Shown piece after piece: positions 10,739-22,019 of a stretch of DNA of 64,000 nucleotides; within the stretch, counting starts at the first letter, position 1, and each line of letters starts with the position of its first letter. This stretch comes from Bretschneidera sinensis (lineage: Eukaryota > Streptophyta > Magnoliopsida > Brassicales > Akaniaceae). The position numbers and the translations under genes are program-made. The notes under the pieces were generated by a model. It worked only from the letters and a program-made list of their open reading frames with translations, was not told the origin of the DNA and did not search any database. Location of the stretch: NCBI GenBank assembly GCA_023935145.1, contig CM043699.1, positions 124,819,036-124,883,035 of the forward strand, given 5' to 3'.

Positions 10739-11600
10739 TGTTGTGAGTTTTAAATTACACGCAAGTGCACGAGTCGTTTGCAATATAGAGTTGTGCAAGT
10801 GCGAGGTCGAATCCACAGGGAATTGCGTTGTGAAAATATAATTTTTAATCTAAATTAACTCTATCTTAACCTAGTTCCGAATTTTGAATGATAATTTGCA
10901 AAACAAATTAAAACTAAATTAAATTGATTTAAAAACTAATAATAGAAAGCACTAAGGTTTCCGAATCCACCCCACCAAAGTTAAGCATACATGTTCTAAA
11001 AATATAGCCTATCAAAACATTCAATGAATCCAACTATAAGACAAAAAACAAAGAATATCCCAACTAAACCAAAAGCACCCGATGTATCCGCTCTTAACAA
11101 ATCACAAAGGGAATCCAATTTAATCGAAAAGCATTCAATGTATCCATCAGATGAAACACAAAGAAAATCCAACAGACAATTTAAACTCAATCAATTATAA
11201 GATTAACTCAAATAATTGACAGAACATTTATACTAAAAATTGTCAAATTTGTACAAGCAAATCAGAACTACTACGCCAAACAACGGCGGCGCTTCATCTT
11301 CAACCTTAGCTGAAGAGTCTAGCCACTCATAACTATAAAACTATAATAAAAAGTGCTAAACATTTAAACTAAAACAACTGAATATAAAGAAATAAATAAA
11401 AAACTTTACATGGGAGAAATTCCACTCGCTGACGGGCGGCGCTTCCCCTCGTGGTAGCAATGCCTTCGGGATCCACCAGAATGCTAGCAGACGTCCATCG
11501 GTTAACACCAAAGTGGCCCAGGAATTGTACACTGAATGATGAAGCCAGATGGTGTTTATATAGGGGAAGACCCGAAGCAATATGGGTTGCAGATTCGATG
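10739..11600 (-). repeat. Truncated 3' LTR of C-type element
   Basis: About 862 bp, matching 16125-16990 of the 5' LTR. At about 11600 it jumps directly into internal 3' non-coding sequence. The first ~370 bp of the LTR (start and GATCGAGC array) plus the polypurine tract and neighbouring internal sequence are gone. Confidence 0.8.
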
Positions 11601-11679
11601 ATGAAGGCATAGTTTTTATTTTATTCTTTTATTCTTTTTTTTTTAATAAGGCACGGCTATGTTTAGTTCCCTTAAGCTT

Positions 11680-11900
11680 TCTAATTGACCCATGCAGCGA
11701 GTGTTGAGTCAATGACTCCCAAACCAGATAGTTTTAGGGCATTAGGTGTACAGATACCCCTAAGGACTTACTAACTCGAGTAAAAAAGGCTACGAAATTA
11801 AACCGACCTTAATATTACCAAGCAAAATTCCACCTTTTGACGTGAACACTCACTTCTTACTGAGGCAAGAGGTCCAGTTACTCAGCGAAAAGTTTATTGA
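11680..11900 (-). other. Conserved structured 3' non-coding block (C-type copy 1)
   Basis: It contains the reverse complement of the two hairpin motifs described at 46601-46825 (one stem partly degraded here) and the conserved CTGAGTAACTGGACCTCTTG segment. It is homologous to 36870-37105 (-), 46601-46825 (+) and 51755-52075 (+). Confidence 0.6.
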
Positions 11901-12533
11901 TAATTTTTTTATTTTATTTTCCTATGCCCAAGAGTTCATCCAACAAGTCATCCAGTTTCAGTTAAGATAAGGAAAAATACACATTAAAATCACATGTCAT
12001 ACCTCACATAATTTGTGCTAATGTGCTCGTGTTAGATTAGATCAAACATGTGAATTCTCAAAATGCCTAAAGTAAGTAACTAAATTTTAAAAATTTATCA
12101 CCAGATCATGTGTTCAAAATGTTAAGCTCACCAATGACATCACATCACAGAAAATGTTTAGATCAACCAAAATTTCACGATAACATGAGCATGCATTTAT
12201 CTCTATGACAAAAAGACAACAAATTAGGACAAAGTGTGTGATGTGTCTCCCATACCCCCAAAATTAAATTACACATTGACCCCAATGTGTGACTAATATA
12301 GAAAGAGCTGACCTGAGATATGGAGAACTATCTGGACTGGTGTGGCTCATAGCATACCCCCAAACTTGAACTGAAGTGCGCTTTGTCCCTGAAAAATAAA
12401 AACTGGAAAACAAAAAATACTGGAAACAAACATTAATCATAAAAGCGCGAAATAATAAATAAACAAAAGAAAAGATAAGCTGTGGGGTGCCTCCCATGAG
12501 CGCTAAGTTTAACGCCTTCAGCCAGACCCAACA

Positions 12534-15500
12534 TTAGTAAACAGGCCCAACTAAGCGCTCCACCATCTGATCAATAAATGGGAATGGAAAATGATCAGGC
12601 CTAGTGGCAGCATTCAATTTATGGTAGTCTAGACACTTTCTCCATCTTGACTGCACTCTAGTTGGAACCAACTCGTCGTCTTTATTTACTACCATCAATT
12701 CAGCACGTTTGGGCACGACTTTATTCAGGCTCACCCCCTTGCTATCAGAGATGGGATAAATGATCCCTGCCTCTAACAGCTTAATATCTTTTGCCCTCAC
12801 AACCTCTTGCATAGCAGGGTTGAGCCTTCTTTGTGGCTCACTCGATGGCTTGGTATCCTCCTCTAAATGTATCCTGTACGTCACCACCGAGGGGCTGATC
12901 CCCTTGACATCCTCAATAGTCCAGCCTATAGCTTCCTTATGCTCTCTTAAGACGTCAAATAATTTCTCCTCTAGAGCATCACCCAAATCGGAAGGTATAA
13001 TCACAGGCAAACTATCGGCTGAACCTAGGAACTTATACTTAAGATTATCTGGTAAAGACTTAAGTTCCTTCTTGGGGGTTTCAGGTGCGGCGGTCTCCTC
13101 CGTCTTATTGCTCTTCCGAGGAGGAGACTCTAAAATGGCATTCGCTTACTCAAGTAATTTATCTAAATCCATATCCTCTCCAAATTGAGCAAATCATGCC
13201 TCTAGGGGGTCCTCAGTGCGTGATTCATCCATAGTCTCCTCCGTCTCACTGCTCTTCTGAGGATCAGACTCCAGAATGGTATTCACTTCCTCTAGTAACT
13301 TATCTAAGCCCAAGCCCTCTCCAAAGTGAGCAAAGCATGCCTCTAGGGGGTCCTCAGTGCGAGAGTCATCCACAATCTCCTCCGTCTTACTGCTCTCCCG
13401 AGAAAGAGACTCTAAAATGGCATTTGCTTGCTCAAGTAATTTATCTAAATCCAAATCCTCTCCAAATTGAGCAAAGCATGCCTCTAGGGGGTCCTCAGTG
13501 CTTGATTTATTCACAGTCTCCTCAAGAATCTCCTCTATCAAGCATACATTTCTCACTTCATCATATTCATGTGGTTGCCTAGTGAAATCAAAAATATTCA
13601 ACTCTACTGTCATATTTCCGAAGGAGATCTTCATCACCCCTGTCCTACAATTTATCAGGGCATTAGCCGTGGCTAAGAATGGTCGCCCTAGAATAACCGG
13701 TATTTGAATCCCTACATTCTGAACCGGCTCTGTGTCAAGCACAATAAAATCAATGGGGAAATAGAACTTATCCATTTTTATCGAAACGTCCTCAACTATT
13801 CCCCGTGGCCTTTTCACTGACCTGTCAGCCAATTGAAGCATAGTGGATGTGGGCTTCAATTCTCCTAACCCCAACTGTAAATAGACTGAGTAGGGTAGAA
13901 GATTCACACTGACCCCTAGATCCAAGAGAGCCCTCTCAATATGGCTGACTCCTATCGTGTAAGAGATGGTAGGACACCCCGGGTCCTTATACTTGATGGG
14001 TAGCTTGCACTGAATTATTGAGCTGACCTGCTAGGTCAAAAATTCCTTTTTTGGGACATTCGTCCTCCTTTTGATAGTGACCAAGTCCTTTAGAAACTTG
14101 GCATATGATGGCATTTGATGGATGGCATCCAAAAATGGGATATTGATTTGGACTTGCTTGAATACCTCCAGAATTTCCTCATACTTCCCTCCTTTCTTGG
14201 GCGCCTGTAATCTCTCGAGGTAGGGTGCTCTAGGTACAAACGACCTAGGAGGGTCTTTCTTAGTAGGTGTGGCTGTAGATGGCTCAGCATATCTCTTCTC
14301 TGTGTTGCCACTCCCTTGCCCTTGCTGCATAGCAGGGCTCTCTTCTACTCGATTGTCCACTTGTCTTCTACACCTCAGTGTGACAATCGACTGTACTTGT
14401 TCTACCCCGTGCGTAGGAGTTGATGAACTCTCAACCATATATTGTCCTTTTGGGTTGGGCACGGGTTGACTGGGGAACTTCCCCTTCTCTCTCTCACCCA
14501 AGTGACTTGCAATTTGCCCTATTTGACTCTCCAGCTTGGCAATTGCTTGGGTGTTTACCACTGTTGCACTCCTCACATCACTCATATTTTGGCTAGTCTC
14601 CTTCATGAACTCCTTAAGGGTGTCCTCTAGAGACTGTGAAACTGGCGCTGGTGTTTGAGTGGGTGCATGGTAACCAGGTGAAGGTGCTGGATGGGCAGAA
14701 CGACCATGATTAGGAATTTGTGGGGCAAATCCAGGAGGATATTGATTTTGAGCATGATAAGGGGCTCCACCCTGATTCATCGGATGGTTCTGCCTCCATG
14801 AAAAATTTGGGTGGTTCCGCCACCCTGGATTGTACATCTCGGAGTACAATCCATTTGACTACCTTCAAAAGTCATTGAAAGCATTTACTTGTTCCAGAGG
14901 ATACTCGACACAAGTCGGCATTGATGGGCAATTTTGTGCTAGATGCGTGGGACTAGCATAGATGGAACAGCTTTCAACATTGAATGTGTTGGCAGCATTG
15001 ATGGATTGGCTCACAGTGAGAGCATCAATCTTCTTAGTGAGGGCATCTAACTTTATCCTCAAATCAGCGTCCTCTCTGACCTCATAGATGCCTCCCTTCT
15101 TAGGAGCACGAATGGACTTATCTCGACAGCTTGAAAAATCCCACTGCTGTGAGTTGTCGGACAACTTGTCCAATGCCATATATGCTTCGTCTCCTGTCAG
15201 ACTCAAGAATGCCCCCCCATTCATAGACTCGATCATGCTACGGTTGGGTTGAGTCAACCCTTGGTAGAAGAATTGAACGAGTCTCCACTTCTCATATCCA
15301 TGTGGAGGGCATCTGATCAGTAACTCTTTAAAGCGCTCCCAACCCTCAGAAAATTTTTCATCCTCATCCTGAGTGAAAGAGCTGATCTCCTTTCGGCACT
15401 CATTCACTCTAGACATTGGGAAAAACTTATGGTAAAATTTGCTAAGCAGGTTTTCCCAAGATGTAATAGACCCGGGCATGTTGGAATCCAACCACGCCCT

Positions 15501-16007
15501 AGCTCTATCGTGAAGAGAAAAAGGGAAGAGTCGAAGATGGACTGACTCTTCAGAGAAGTTCTGGAATTTGAATGTGGCACAAATGTCTTTGAACTTCTTC
15601 ACATGGCTATAAGGATTTTCAAGATCTAAGCCATAGAATGAGGGTAAGAGTTGGATGACATGTGGCTTCAAGTCAAAGTGGGTGGCATTGGTCGGTGGCA
15701 ACACTATGCAAGAGGATGAGTTAGTCGCAACGGGTGCGAACAAGTCCCTAAGGGATGTAGTGGAGTCCACGTTCCAAGCTCTAGGTTGCTCTACATGTTC
15801 AGGATGATTTGCATTCCTATAATTCTCTGCCATCTCAACAGTCTCTCTCTCAACTAACGCTCTTTTCTGTCTCCTAAGAGTTCTTTCTAAGTCGGGATCT
15901 AAATGTATCAAATCTAAGTCCAAGGATCTCCGACCAAGCATACACCGACTAAAAAAAACACTAAAGTAAACTAGCCAGCAGAAACTTGCAGAATAAAACA
16001 AACACAC
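12534..16007 (-). pseudogene. gag-protease-truncated RT polyprotein, C-type copy 1
   Basis: A single frame of about 1157 codons with no frameshift, interrupted by stops near 14865 (TGA), 14031 (TAG), 13194 (TGA) and about 13155 (TAA). Gag (16007-14865) has the capsid block LLPSFYGLDLENPYSHVKKF and WERFKELLIRCPPHGYEKW. The zinc knuckle reads CSIYASPTHLAQNC, with the second Cys replaced by Tyr. The protease lies at about 14030-13500 with DLGVS in place of DLGAS, then VILGRPFL. An acidic repeat linker follows. The RT N-terminus (13010-12534) has EHKEAIGWTIEDVKG and GIIYPISDSK and stops at LVGPVY, before the YxDD catalytic block. All C-type copies stop at this point. Confidence 0.8.
13080..13510 (-). 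repeat. 141-bp tandem repeat in protease-RT linker, three units
   Basis: The segment CTCAGTGC recurs at about 13212, 13353 and 13494, spacing 141 bp, encoding 47-residue acidic units with the core DPLEACFAQFGEDLDLDKLL. The copy in 43540-45963 has two units (45141, 45282). The copy in 50013-50816 has two, the first truncated. Confidence 0.85.
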
Positions 16008-16100
16008 AACTTAAATTTTTTTTTTTTTATAACAAAAAGATAACTAACTAGTAGAAAAATAAAATCAATTCAGACAAAAAATTTTCACAAACCAAACAAT

Positions 16101-16118
16101 TCCCCGGCAGCGGCGCCA
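16101..16118 (-). other. Primer-binding site, tRNA-Asp type
   Basis: Minus-strand TGGCGCCGCTGCCGGGGA just inside the LTR end at 16125. It matches the tRNA-Asp complement with one difference and fixes the orientation. Confidence 0.8.
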
Positions 16119-16124
16119 AAAACT

Positions 16125-17353
16125 TGTTATGAGTTTTAAATTACTCGCAAGTGCACGAGTCGTTTGCAATATAGCGTTGTGCAAATGCGAGGTCGAATCC
16201 ACAGGGAATTGCGTTGTGAAAATATAATTTTTAATCTAAATTAACTCTATTTTAACCTAGTTCCGAATTTTGAATGATAATTTGCAAAACAAATTAAAAC
16301 TAAATTAAATTGATTTAAAAACTAATAATAGAAAGCACTAAGGTTTCTGAATCCACCCCACCGAAGTTAAGCATACATGTTCTAAAAATATAGCCTATCA
16401 AAACATTCAATGAATCCAACTATAAGACAAAAAACAAAGAATATCCCAACTAAACCAAAAGCACCCAATGTATTCGCTATTAACAAATCACAAAGGGAAT
16501 CTAATTTAATCAAAAAGCATTCAATGTATCCATCAGATGAAACACAAAGAAAATCCAATAGACAATTTAAACTCAATCAATTATAAGATTAACTCAAATA
16601 ATTGACAGAAAATTTATACTAAAAATTATCAGATTTGTACAAGCAAATCTGAACTACTACGCCAAACAACGGCGGGGCTTCATCTTCAACCTTAGCTGAA
16701 GAGTCTAGCCACTCATAACTATAAAACTATAATAAAAAGTGCTAAACATTTAAACTAAAACAACTGAATATAACAAAATAAATAAACAACTTTACATGGA
16801 AGAAATTCCACTCGTTGACGGGCGGCGTTTCCCCTCGTGGTAGCAATGCCTTCGGGATCCACCAGAATGCTGGCGGACGTCCACCGATAAACACCAAAGT
16901 GGCTCAAGAATTGTACCTTGAATGATGAGGCCAGATGGTGTTTATATAAGGGAAGTCACGGAGCACTGCAGGTTTCAGATTCGATGTGGGATACTGGCCC
17001 GAGTGCGCTCGATCGCAGTGTGGTGCGATCGATCGCAACTGTGCTCGATCGCGTGTCTGGTGCGCTCGAGCGCAGGCGCGATGCACTGCAAACATTTTGA
17101 TGTGGGATTGATGACCTTGCACTCGTTCGTAGGCATGTGTGCTCGAGCGCAGGTGCGCTCGATCGCATATCTCGTGCGATCGAGAGCAATGTCTCCAGAA
17201 GCTTCAAATCTCCTGAAATGCTTCATTTTCTCCACAAACCTGTAAAAATACACAAAACACAAGAAATACGTAAAATAAAGTGAAATACTACTAACTAAGA
17301 GCATAACAAATATAAGTTAAGGGTCTAAAATATGCAATATTTAAGACTCATCA
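16125..17353 (-). repeat. 5' LTR of C-type element (1229 bp)
   Basis: On the minus strand it begins TGATGAGTCTTAAATATTGC (17353) and ends ACTCATAACA (16125). It holds a GATCGAGCGCAC-type palindrome array at about 16995-17190 and a TATAAAC-like box near 16940. It also has a 54-bp triple repeat encoding an open 64-codon frame (16382-16576). Confidence 0.85.
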
Positions 17354-17358
17354 ATCGA

Positions 17359-17720
17359 CAACAAGCCTAAAACCCAAAGTCAATGCATCAACGGAAGGCC
17401 TAAAGATCGAAGTCAATGCACTTATAGTAAGCCATAAGATTGACGTGAGTGCATCAACAATAGTCCTAAAGACCAAAGTTAGTGCACTGACAACAAACCT
17501 AAAGACTAACATCAGCGCACCGACAACAGACCTAAAGACTGAAAATAGTGCACCGACAACAAGCCTTAAGCCTACATTAGTCCACTGAAGAAAGGCCTAA
17601 AGATTGAACTTAGTGCACTGACAACAAACCCCAAGACCGACGTCAATGTACCGATAGTAGGCCTGAAGACCGATGTCAGTGCATCATTATCAGCTCACCG
17701 ACACCAAGCCCTAAAATCGA
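17359..17720. repeat. 33-bp degenerate tandem repeat
   Basis: Roughly eleven units with consensus like GACAACAAGCCTAAAGACCG followed by AAGTCAGTGCACC. It continues the repeats at 10585-10733. The C-type element inserted between two units. Confidence 0.8.
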
Positions 17721-17817
17721 TCACTAATGCTTACCTGCAACAACAAATTCTAAAAAACACAATGTCTCTTGACTTTACTCCCTCAAAGCAAACTTCGCAC
17801 TTAAGGGAGGGGGCATA

Positions 17818-18269
17818 TGATGTGGGTAAAAATACACCATCTAATGTGAACCCGACACATGACATACCTTAAGGTTATGTTAGTAATTTCACATCACAAA
17901 CTTTGTCTCCAAGACATAGGAGATTCTTGGCTTGCAAAGACATCATCCCACTCAAACAGTAAAATGACAAGAGAGATCCACCATCTTTTTCCCATTAGGG
18001 TAAGATTCCTTACACTATAAAAGGGCTCACATTTTCAGGTTTTTTATATTCTCCCTTAAATATTCTATTCTCTATCAATGCTCTCGCTTCATCCTTTTAC
18101 ATCATCCTTAATCATCAGCTAACTTAAGCATCGAAGGGTCCTCTCCGCATAACAAAACTCTTAGCGACTTTTCTTTTTCAGGTGACTTTGTGCTCTTCTG
18201 ACGTGGATCTGACTCAAGCTTACAATCGAACTTAACGTGATTACCCTTATTTGCTTTTCGACATCAACA
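17818..18269 (+). repeat. 3' LTR of a different Ty3/gypsy element (452 bp)
   Basis: A purine tract AAGGGAGGGGG (17803-17813) precedes TGATGTGGGTAAAAATACAC. A TATA-like ACTATAAAAGGGC lies at about 18012-18024. The LTR ends TTTTCGACATCAACA, similar to the LTR end at 61956. Associated pol was not found in the window. The 33-bp repeats upstream are probably its 3' non-coding region. Confidence 0.6.
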
Positions 18270-19174
18270 TAGACCAACTTTATTGCTGATGGGCTTGCTT
18301 TCTAAACAAGGCTGCAAAGATAATAGTAGAGTGATTCTCTTTGAAAAACTCACCTCACTTTCTTTCAAGCTATGTATTTGAGATTATTACAACCCCAAAC
18401 TTGTTGCCTAATCAACGATTGTGGATTGTTTTCTAAAGGAAACAAAAAGCACATATAAAGCGCACCCAAAAAAAATAACCAGAAGTGAGCGTGGATATAA
18501 TTCTTTTTTATAATAGTTATGTTTCGTTAGTAGTTGTTTTAAGTGGTTTTAAACTAAGTATCAAACAATATATACTATAAGGGAAGTCCTAAATACACAA
18601 AACTTGCCCAAGCTGCACATTTGAAAAAGACCTGCCACCTAAAAAGGGTATCAACAATTCAACATCTTTAGTCAAAATGCCAACTTGAACTCATATGCAT
18701 AAAAATAAAATTCGTATGCATAACTGGGTTAGGCGAACCTTGTCCAACTGAAACAGACAAGGTCCATTTACCCATGAACTTGCAGCTCTAGCAGAACATA
18801 AGTAACACGTGTGCTTTTCATGGAAACTTTTTCTAGTTAGATCCACCATCAAATCAGTAACACAATGATCAAAGAACATTGAGACCCATCATTGAATTCA
18901 ACACATATCAAACATCACGATCGTCGACCTTGGGCGACCCTAACTCAGGAAGTTCACCTCCATTCGCCGTCTTGTCTACCATCGAAATGGTTTATTTCTA
19001 TTTTTTTAAAAAAAAAATATGCTGCTAAGAAAAAGGAGGATTTAGAAAAAAGAAAAGAAAATGGAGGTCTTTGTTTTGCTGTCTTTTGGGGAAAAGGCAA
19101 AATAGTTTTTTAAAATGCTAAAAGACTATTTTTGTCTTGGATAAGGAGAAAAACCCCGTGTATTTAGCGTCTCC
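18270..19174. other. No feature recognised
   Basis: AT-rich sequence with short open frames only (longest 73 codons) and no family I recognise on either strand. A poly-A-rich stretch lies near 19005-19070. Confidence 0.5.
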
Positions 19175-19349
19175 CTTATTCAAATCCCCATCCTTCATAA
19201 TAAGAAAGCAAAAAAAAAACAAATTCATGAACTGAACATGCATATACTTTCGCTAATTTATTTCTATAAAAAAATAGTCACTTTATATAATAAGATTTAT
19301 GTTACAATAGCAAAAACTCCAAGCTATGCATTAGATCGATGGATGGCTT
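19175..19349. repeat. Left copy of ~170-bp direct duplication flanking the B-type element
   Basis: 19181-19349 matches 28963-29130 with about five substitutions and a one-base difference in an A run. Both copies end in ATGGCTT. The element lies exactly between them. Confidence 0.85.
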
Positions 19350-20687
19350 TGTTGAGCGATTATATACCTAAATAAATAGGTGAATAATCGTACTAGTTAT
19401 ACTTGCAAGTGCACAAGGTCATCAGTGTAGTCTAGTGTGCGAAAGCAAGGTCATCTCCACAGGGATTGGTAAAGTTACTTTTAGAATTAGTTTCACTAAA
19501 GTAAAAAGAAATAAATAACTATTGGAAAGTGATTTGATGATAATAACGACATTGGGCCTTGATATCCACCACTAGTCACACATTCCCAATGTGTATAAGG
19601 TATCAGTGCACTAGTTTTATTATGTATACCTACTGGTTGCCAACCTAAGGGCATGGTATCTACTCCTTAAGCTATTGATTTCCCTAAGCAACGAGTTAGG
19701 CATGGTATCTACTCTAACTCTTTTCTTCCTTAAGGGATTCAGCATGGTATCTGCTCGAGTTTTTCCTTAAGAAAACATAAGTACTGTGGAAATCGACAAC
19801 CACATGAGACCTAGGGCATGGTATCTACTCCCGGTTTCCCATGTTGATTAACCCGGGTATTCGGATAAGATATCCCTTATTACTAATGTTAGACCCAGGA
19901 CTCGGTCATCCAAATTGATCTAACTAACCCATCCATACCACATGCATACGTTGGCCTTACACATACATATGAGGAATTTAAATAAGCACAGGTGTTAATC
20001 AAGTTAAGTAACATAATAAACTATTGGCAAAGATTTTATCAATGAATAAAAATATGGGAATGCATAACTAGGGCTTCAATCGAGCCCTATAAGAGAGTTA
20101 GTTACACATACTAACTGAAGTAAACATTATGAATAAACTAAACATAAAGGAGAAGAATAAACCCGAGAGAAGAGGTGTCAGTTCTCTCCCAAGCCCTCAA
20201 CTCCAAGTAAAAGAAAAGAGAGAAGTGTTTTCTATCTAAGGTGTGTCTTAAATGTGTGATTTACAAGTGTGTTTATAGGTCTTTGAGAAGTCCTAAGAGA
20301 ACCATGAGTTCCTAAACCTTCGTAAAACAACAATTCTCTTATTTCCAAAATAGGGTTCTGCAATTTACTGTTCATGCCCGTATATGTGCGCTCGATCTCA
20401 GTGTGCCTTGCACTCGATCACAGTGTGCGCTCGATCCTTTAAGTGCGTGTACGATCGCATGTGCGCTCGATCGCATTGCATGGCGTGATCGATCGCACTT
20501 TGTCCAGAGAATTCTCCAGGGCTTCCAGATTTCTTCCTTTAAGTTCCAAAACTGCTTCTTTTTCTCCAAGACCCTATAAAAACGTGTAAAACACACAGAT
20601 GGGGTAAAAGATACCAAATTAACGTAATAAAGGACCTAACAATTGTAAATAAGGGGGCTTAAATATGAAAAATTTAAGCATCTATCA
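19350..20687 (-). repeat. 3' LTR of B-type element (1338 bp)
   Basis: On the minus strand it begins TGATAGATGCTTAAAT and ends TCGCTCAACA. A GATCGAGCGCAC-type array lies at 20390-20500 and a TATAAAC box near 20270. It is highly similar to 27654-28951. Confidence 0.85.
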
Positions 20688-20701
20688 CACCCCCAAACTT
20701 A
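20688..20701 (-). other. Polypurine tract
   Basis: Minus-strand TAAGTTTGGGGGTG immediately before the LTR start. Two further PPT-like copies lie at 21547-21562 and 21648-21660. Confidence 0.7.
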
Positions 20702-22019
20702 CATATTGCTAGTCCCTTAGCAATACTAAATTAAAAACTAAAATGAAAGACATAGATAAATCCAATATTCATGGTGTCAATCAAAAGTCTAGATTTAACA
20801 CAAAAATATGATGTGCATTCATGAGCAAGCTTAACAAATGTAAACATATTTTTGTAATGAATAAAAGTTTTGAACGCAAAATCATATTCATGAGGTAGTT
20901 TAAGACATCACAAGTTTGACTTTGGTGTGTGGTGACTAGCACATAAAAGGTTGGGTTTCCAAGAAATTCAAACGTGTAGTGTTTCGATGACTCAAGATTC
21001 ACCAAACTTCCTATTAGAGTCAACAAACATGGCGTAGACTTTTATTTTTAATGATCATTTAAGATTTTCCACTTTTTGACGTGACACTCAATGCTTACTA
21101 AGGCAAGAGGGCCAGTTACTCAGCGGAAGATTTGTTTTATTGATCATTAGGAGCATTTGTTTCTTTTGAGCACTAATCAATCTTTTCTATTTTCATATGC
21201 CAATATGTCAATCTAATAGGTAATCAAGTTCACAGTCAAGCAAAAGAAACATACAAATCCAAATAACATGTCATACCCCACATGATCATGTGCTAATGTG
21301 CTCGTGATAGTTAAGCTAAACTTGTGAATTCTTAAATGCCTAAAGGGCAGTGATCTAGGTTCAAAACTTGATTATTGGCTTATATGTTCAAAGTGTTAAG
21401 CTCGCTGATGAAGTTGAATCATACAGTTTTGTTTAGATCACAAAAAAAAAAAGTTTATTAGACAGAATGAACATGTATTTATCTATGAAAATAACAACAA
21501 AAATAAAAAAAATGTAGGATATAGTGTAGTGTGTGAATGTGTCCCCATACCCCCAAACTTAAAATGCACATTGTCCCCAATGTGTGAGTAGCATGGAAAG
21601 ATCTGACCTAGGAGGTAGAGAACTGATTGCTGACATGGCTTGTAGCACGCCCCCAAACTTCAACTGGATGCACTGACACTATCCTTGAAAAAGAAAGAAA
21701 GCAAATATAAAATGGAAAACAAGTAATAAATAATAGACAAGTGAACTATAAAATACTAAAAAAAAAACTGTAAAAAGGATATGCAGTGGGGTGCCTCCCA
21801 TGAGCGCTAAGTTTAACGTCTTCAGCCAAATGTGGTACTCTCTCACTGCTGATCATCAGGTGGTGCAGTCGGAGAGGTACTGGGTGCTGGAGGTAGGTGA
21901 TCAAGAATGGTCTGCAGCATGACCTCCTTACCAGAGATGCTTGAGCTTAATAAGTGATCAAATTTTTACTTTGCTCAAGCACTCTCTTGCTACCGTGCTA
22001 GTTGTTTGGAAGAAGGCAC
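20702..22019 (-). other. 3' non-coding region of B-type element
   Basis: It holds the conserved CTGAGTAACTGGCCCTCTTG segment (21070-21130), two accessory PPT-like tracts and the post-stop motif. The hairpin pair present in other copies is missing here. At about 21840-21900 a remnant encodes PPAPSTSPTAPPDDQQ, matching the tail of the second ORF at 6810-6870. Confidence 0.6.

Larger units (their letters stand above)
10739..17353 (-). mobile_element. C-type non-autonomous Ty3/gypsy element with TSD
   Basis: A 6615-bp element flanked by identical 5-bp duplications atcga at 10734-10738 and 17354-17358. Reading leftward: 5' LTR (17353-16125), PBS (16118-16101), one long gag-protease-partial-RT frame (16007-12534), the post-stop motif, a structured 3' non-coding block, and a truncated 3' LTR (to 10739). 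RNase H, integrase and the catalytic part of reverse transcriptase are missing. The 3' LTR/PPT junction has been deleted, evidently after insertion because the TSD is intact. Confidence 0.9.

Noticed and set aside
12534..13010. RT N-terminal stub as a free-standing new enzyme
   Set aside because: It lacks the catalytic YxDD block and all later RT motifs, and is a truncated polyprotein end shared by sister copies.
16922..17304. Overlapping frames on both strands with Arg/Ala/Cys-rich repeats (CDRA, CARA)
   Set aside because: They are translations of the GATCGAGC palindrome array, and open frames on both strands follow from its symmetry.
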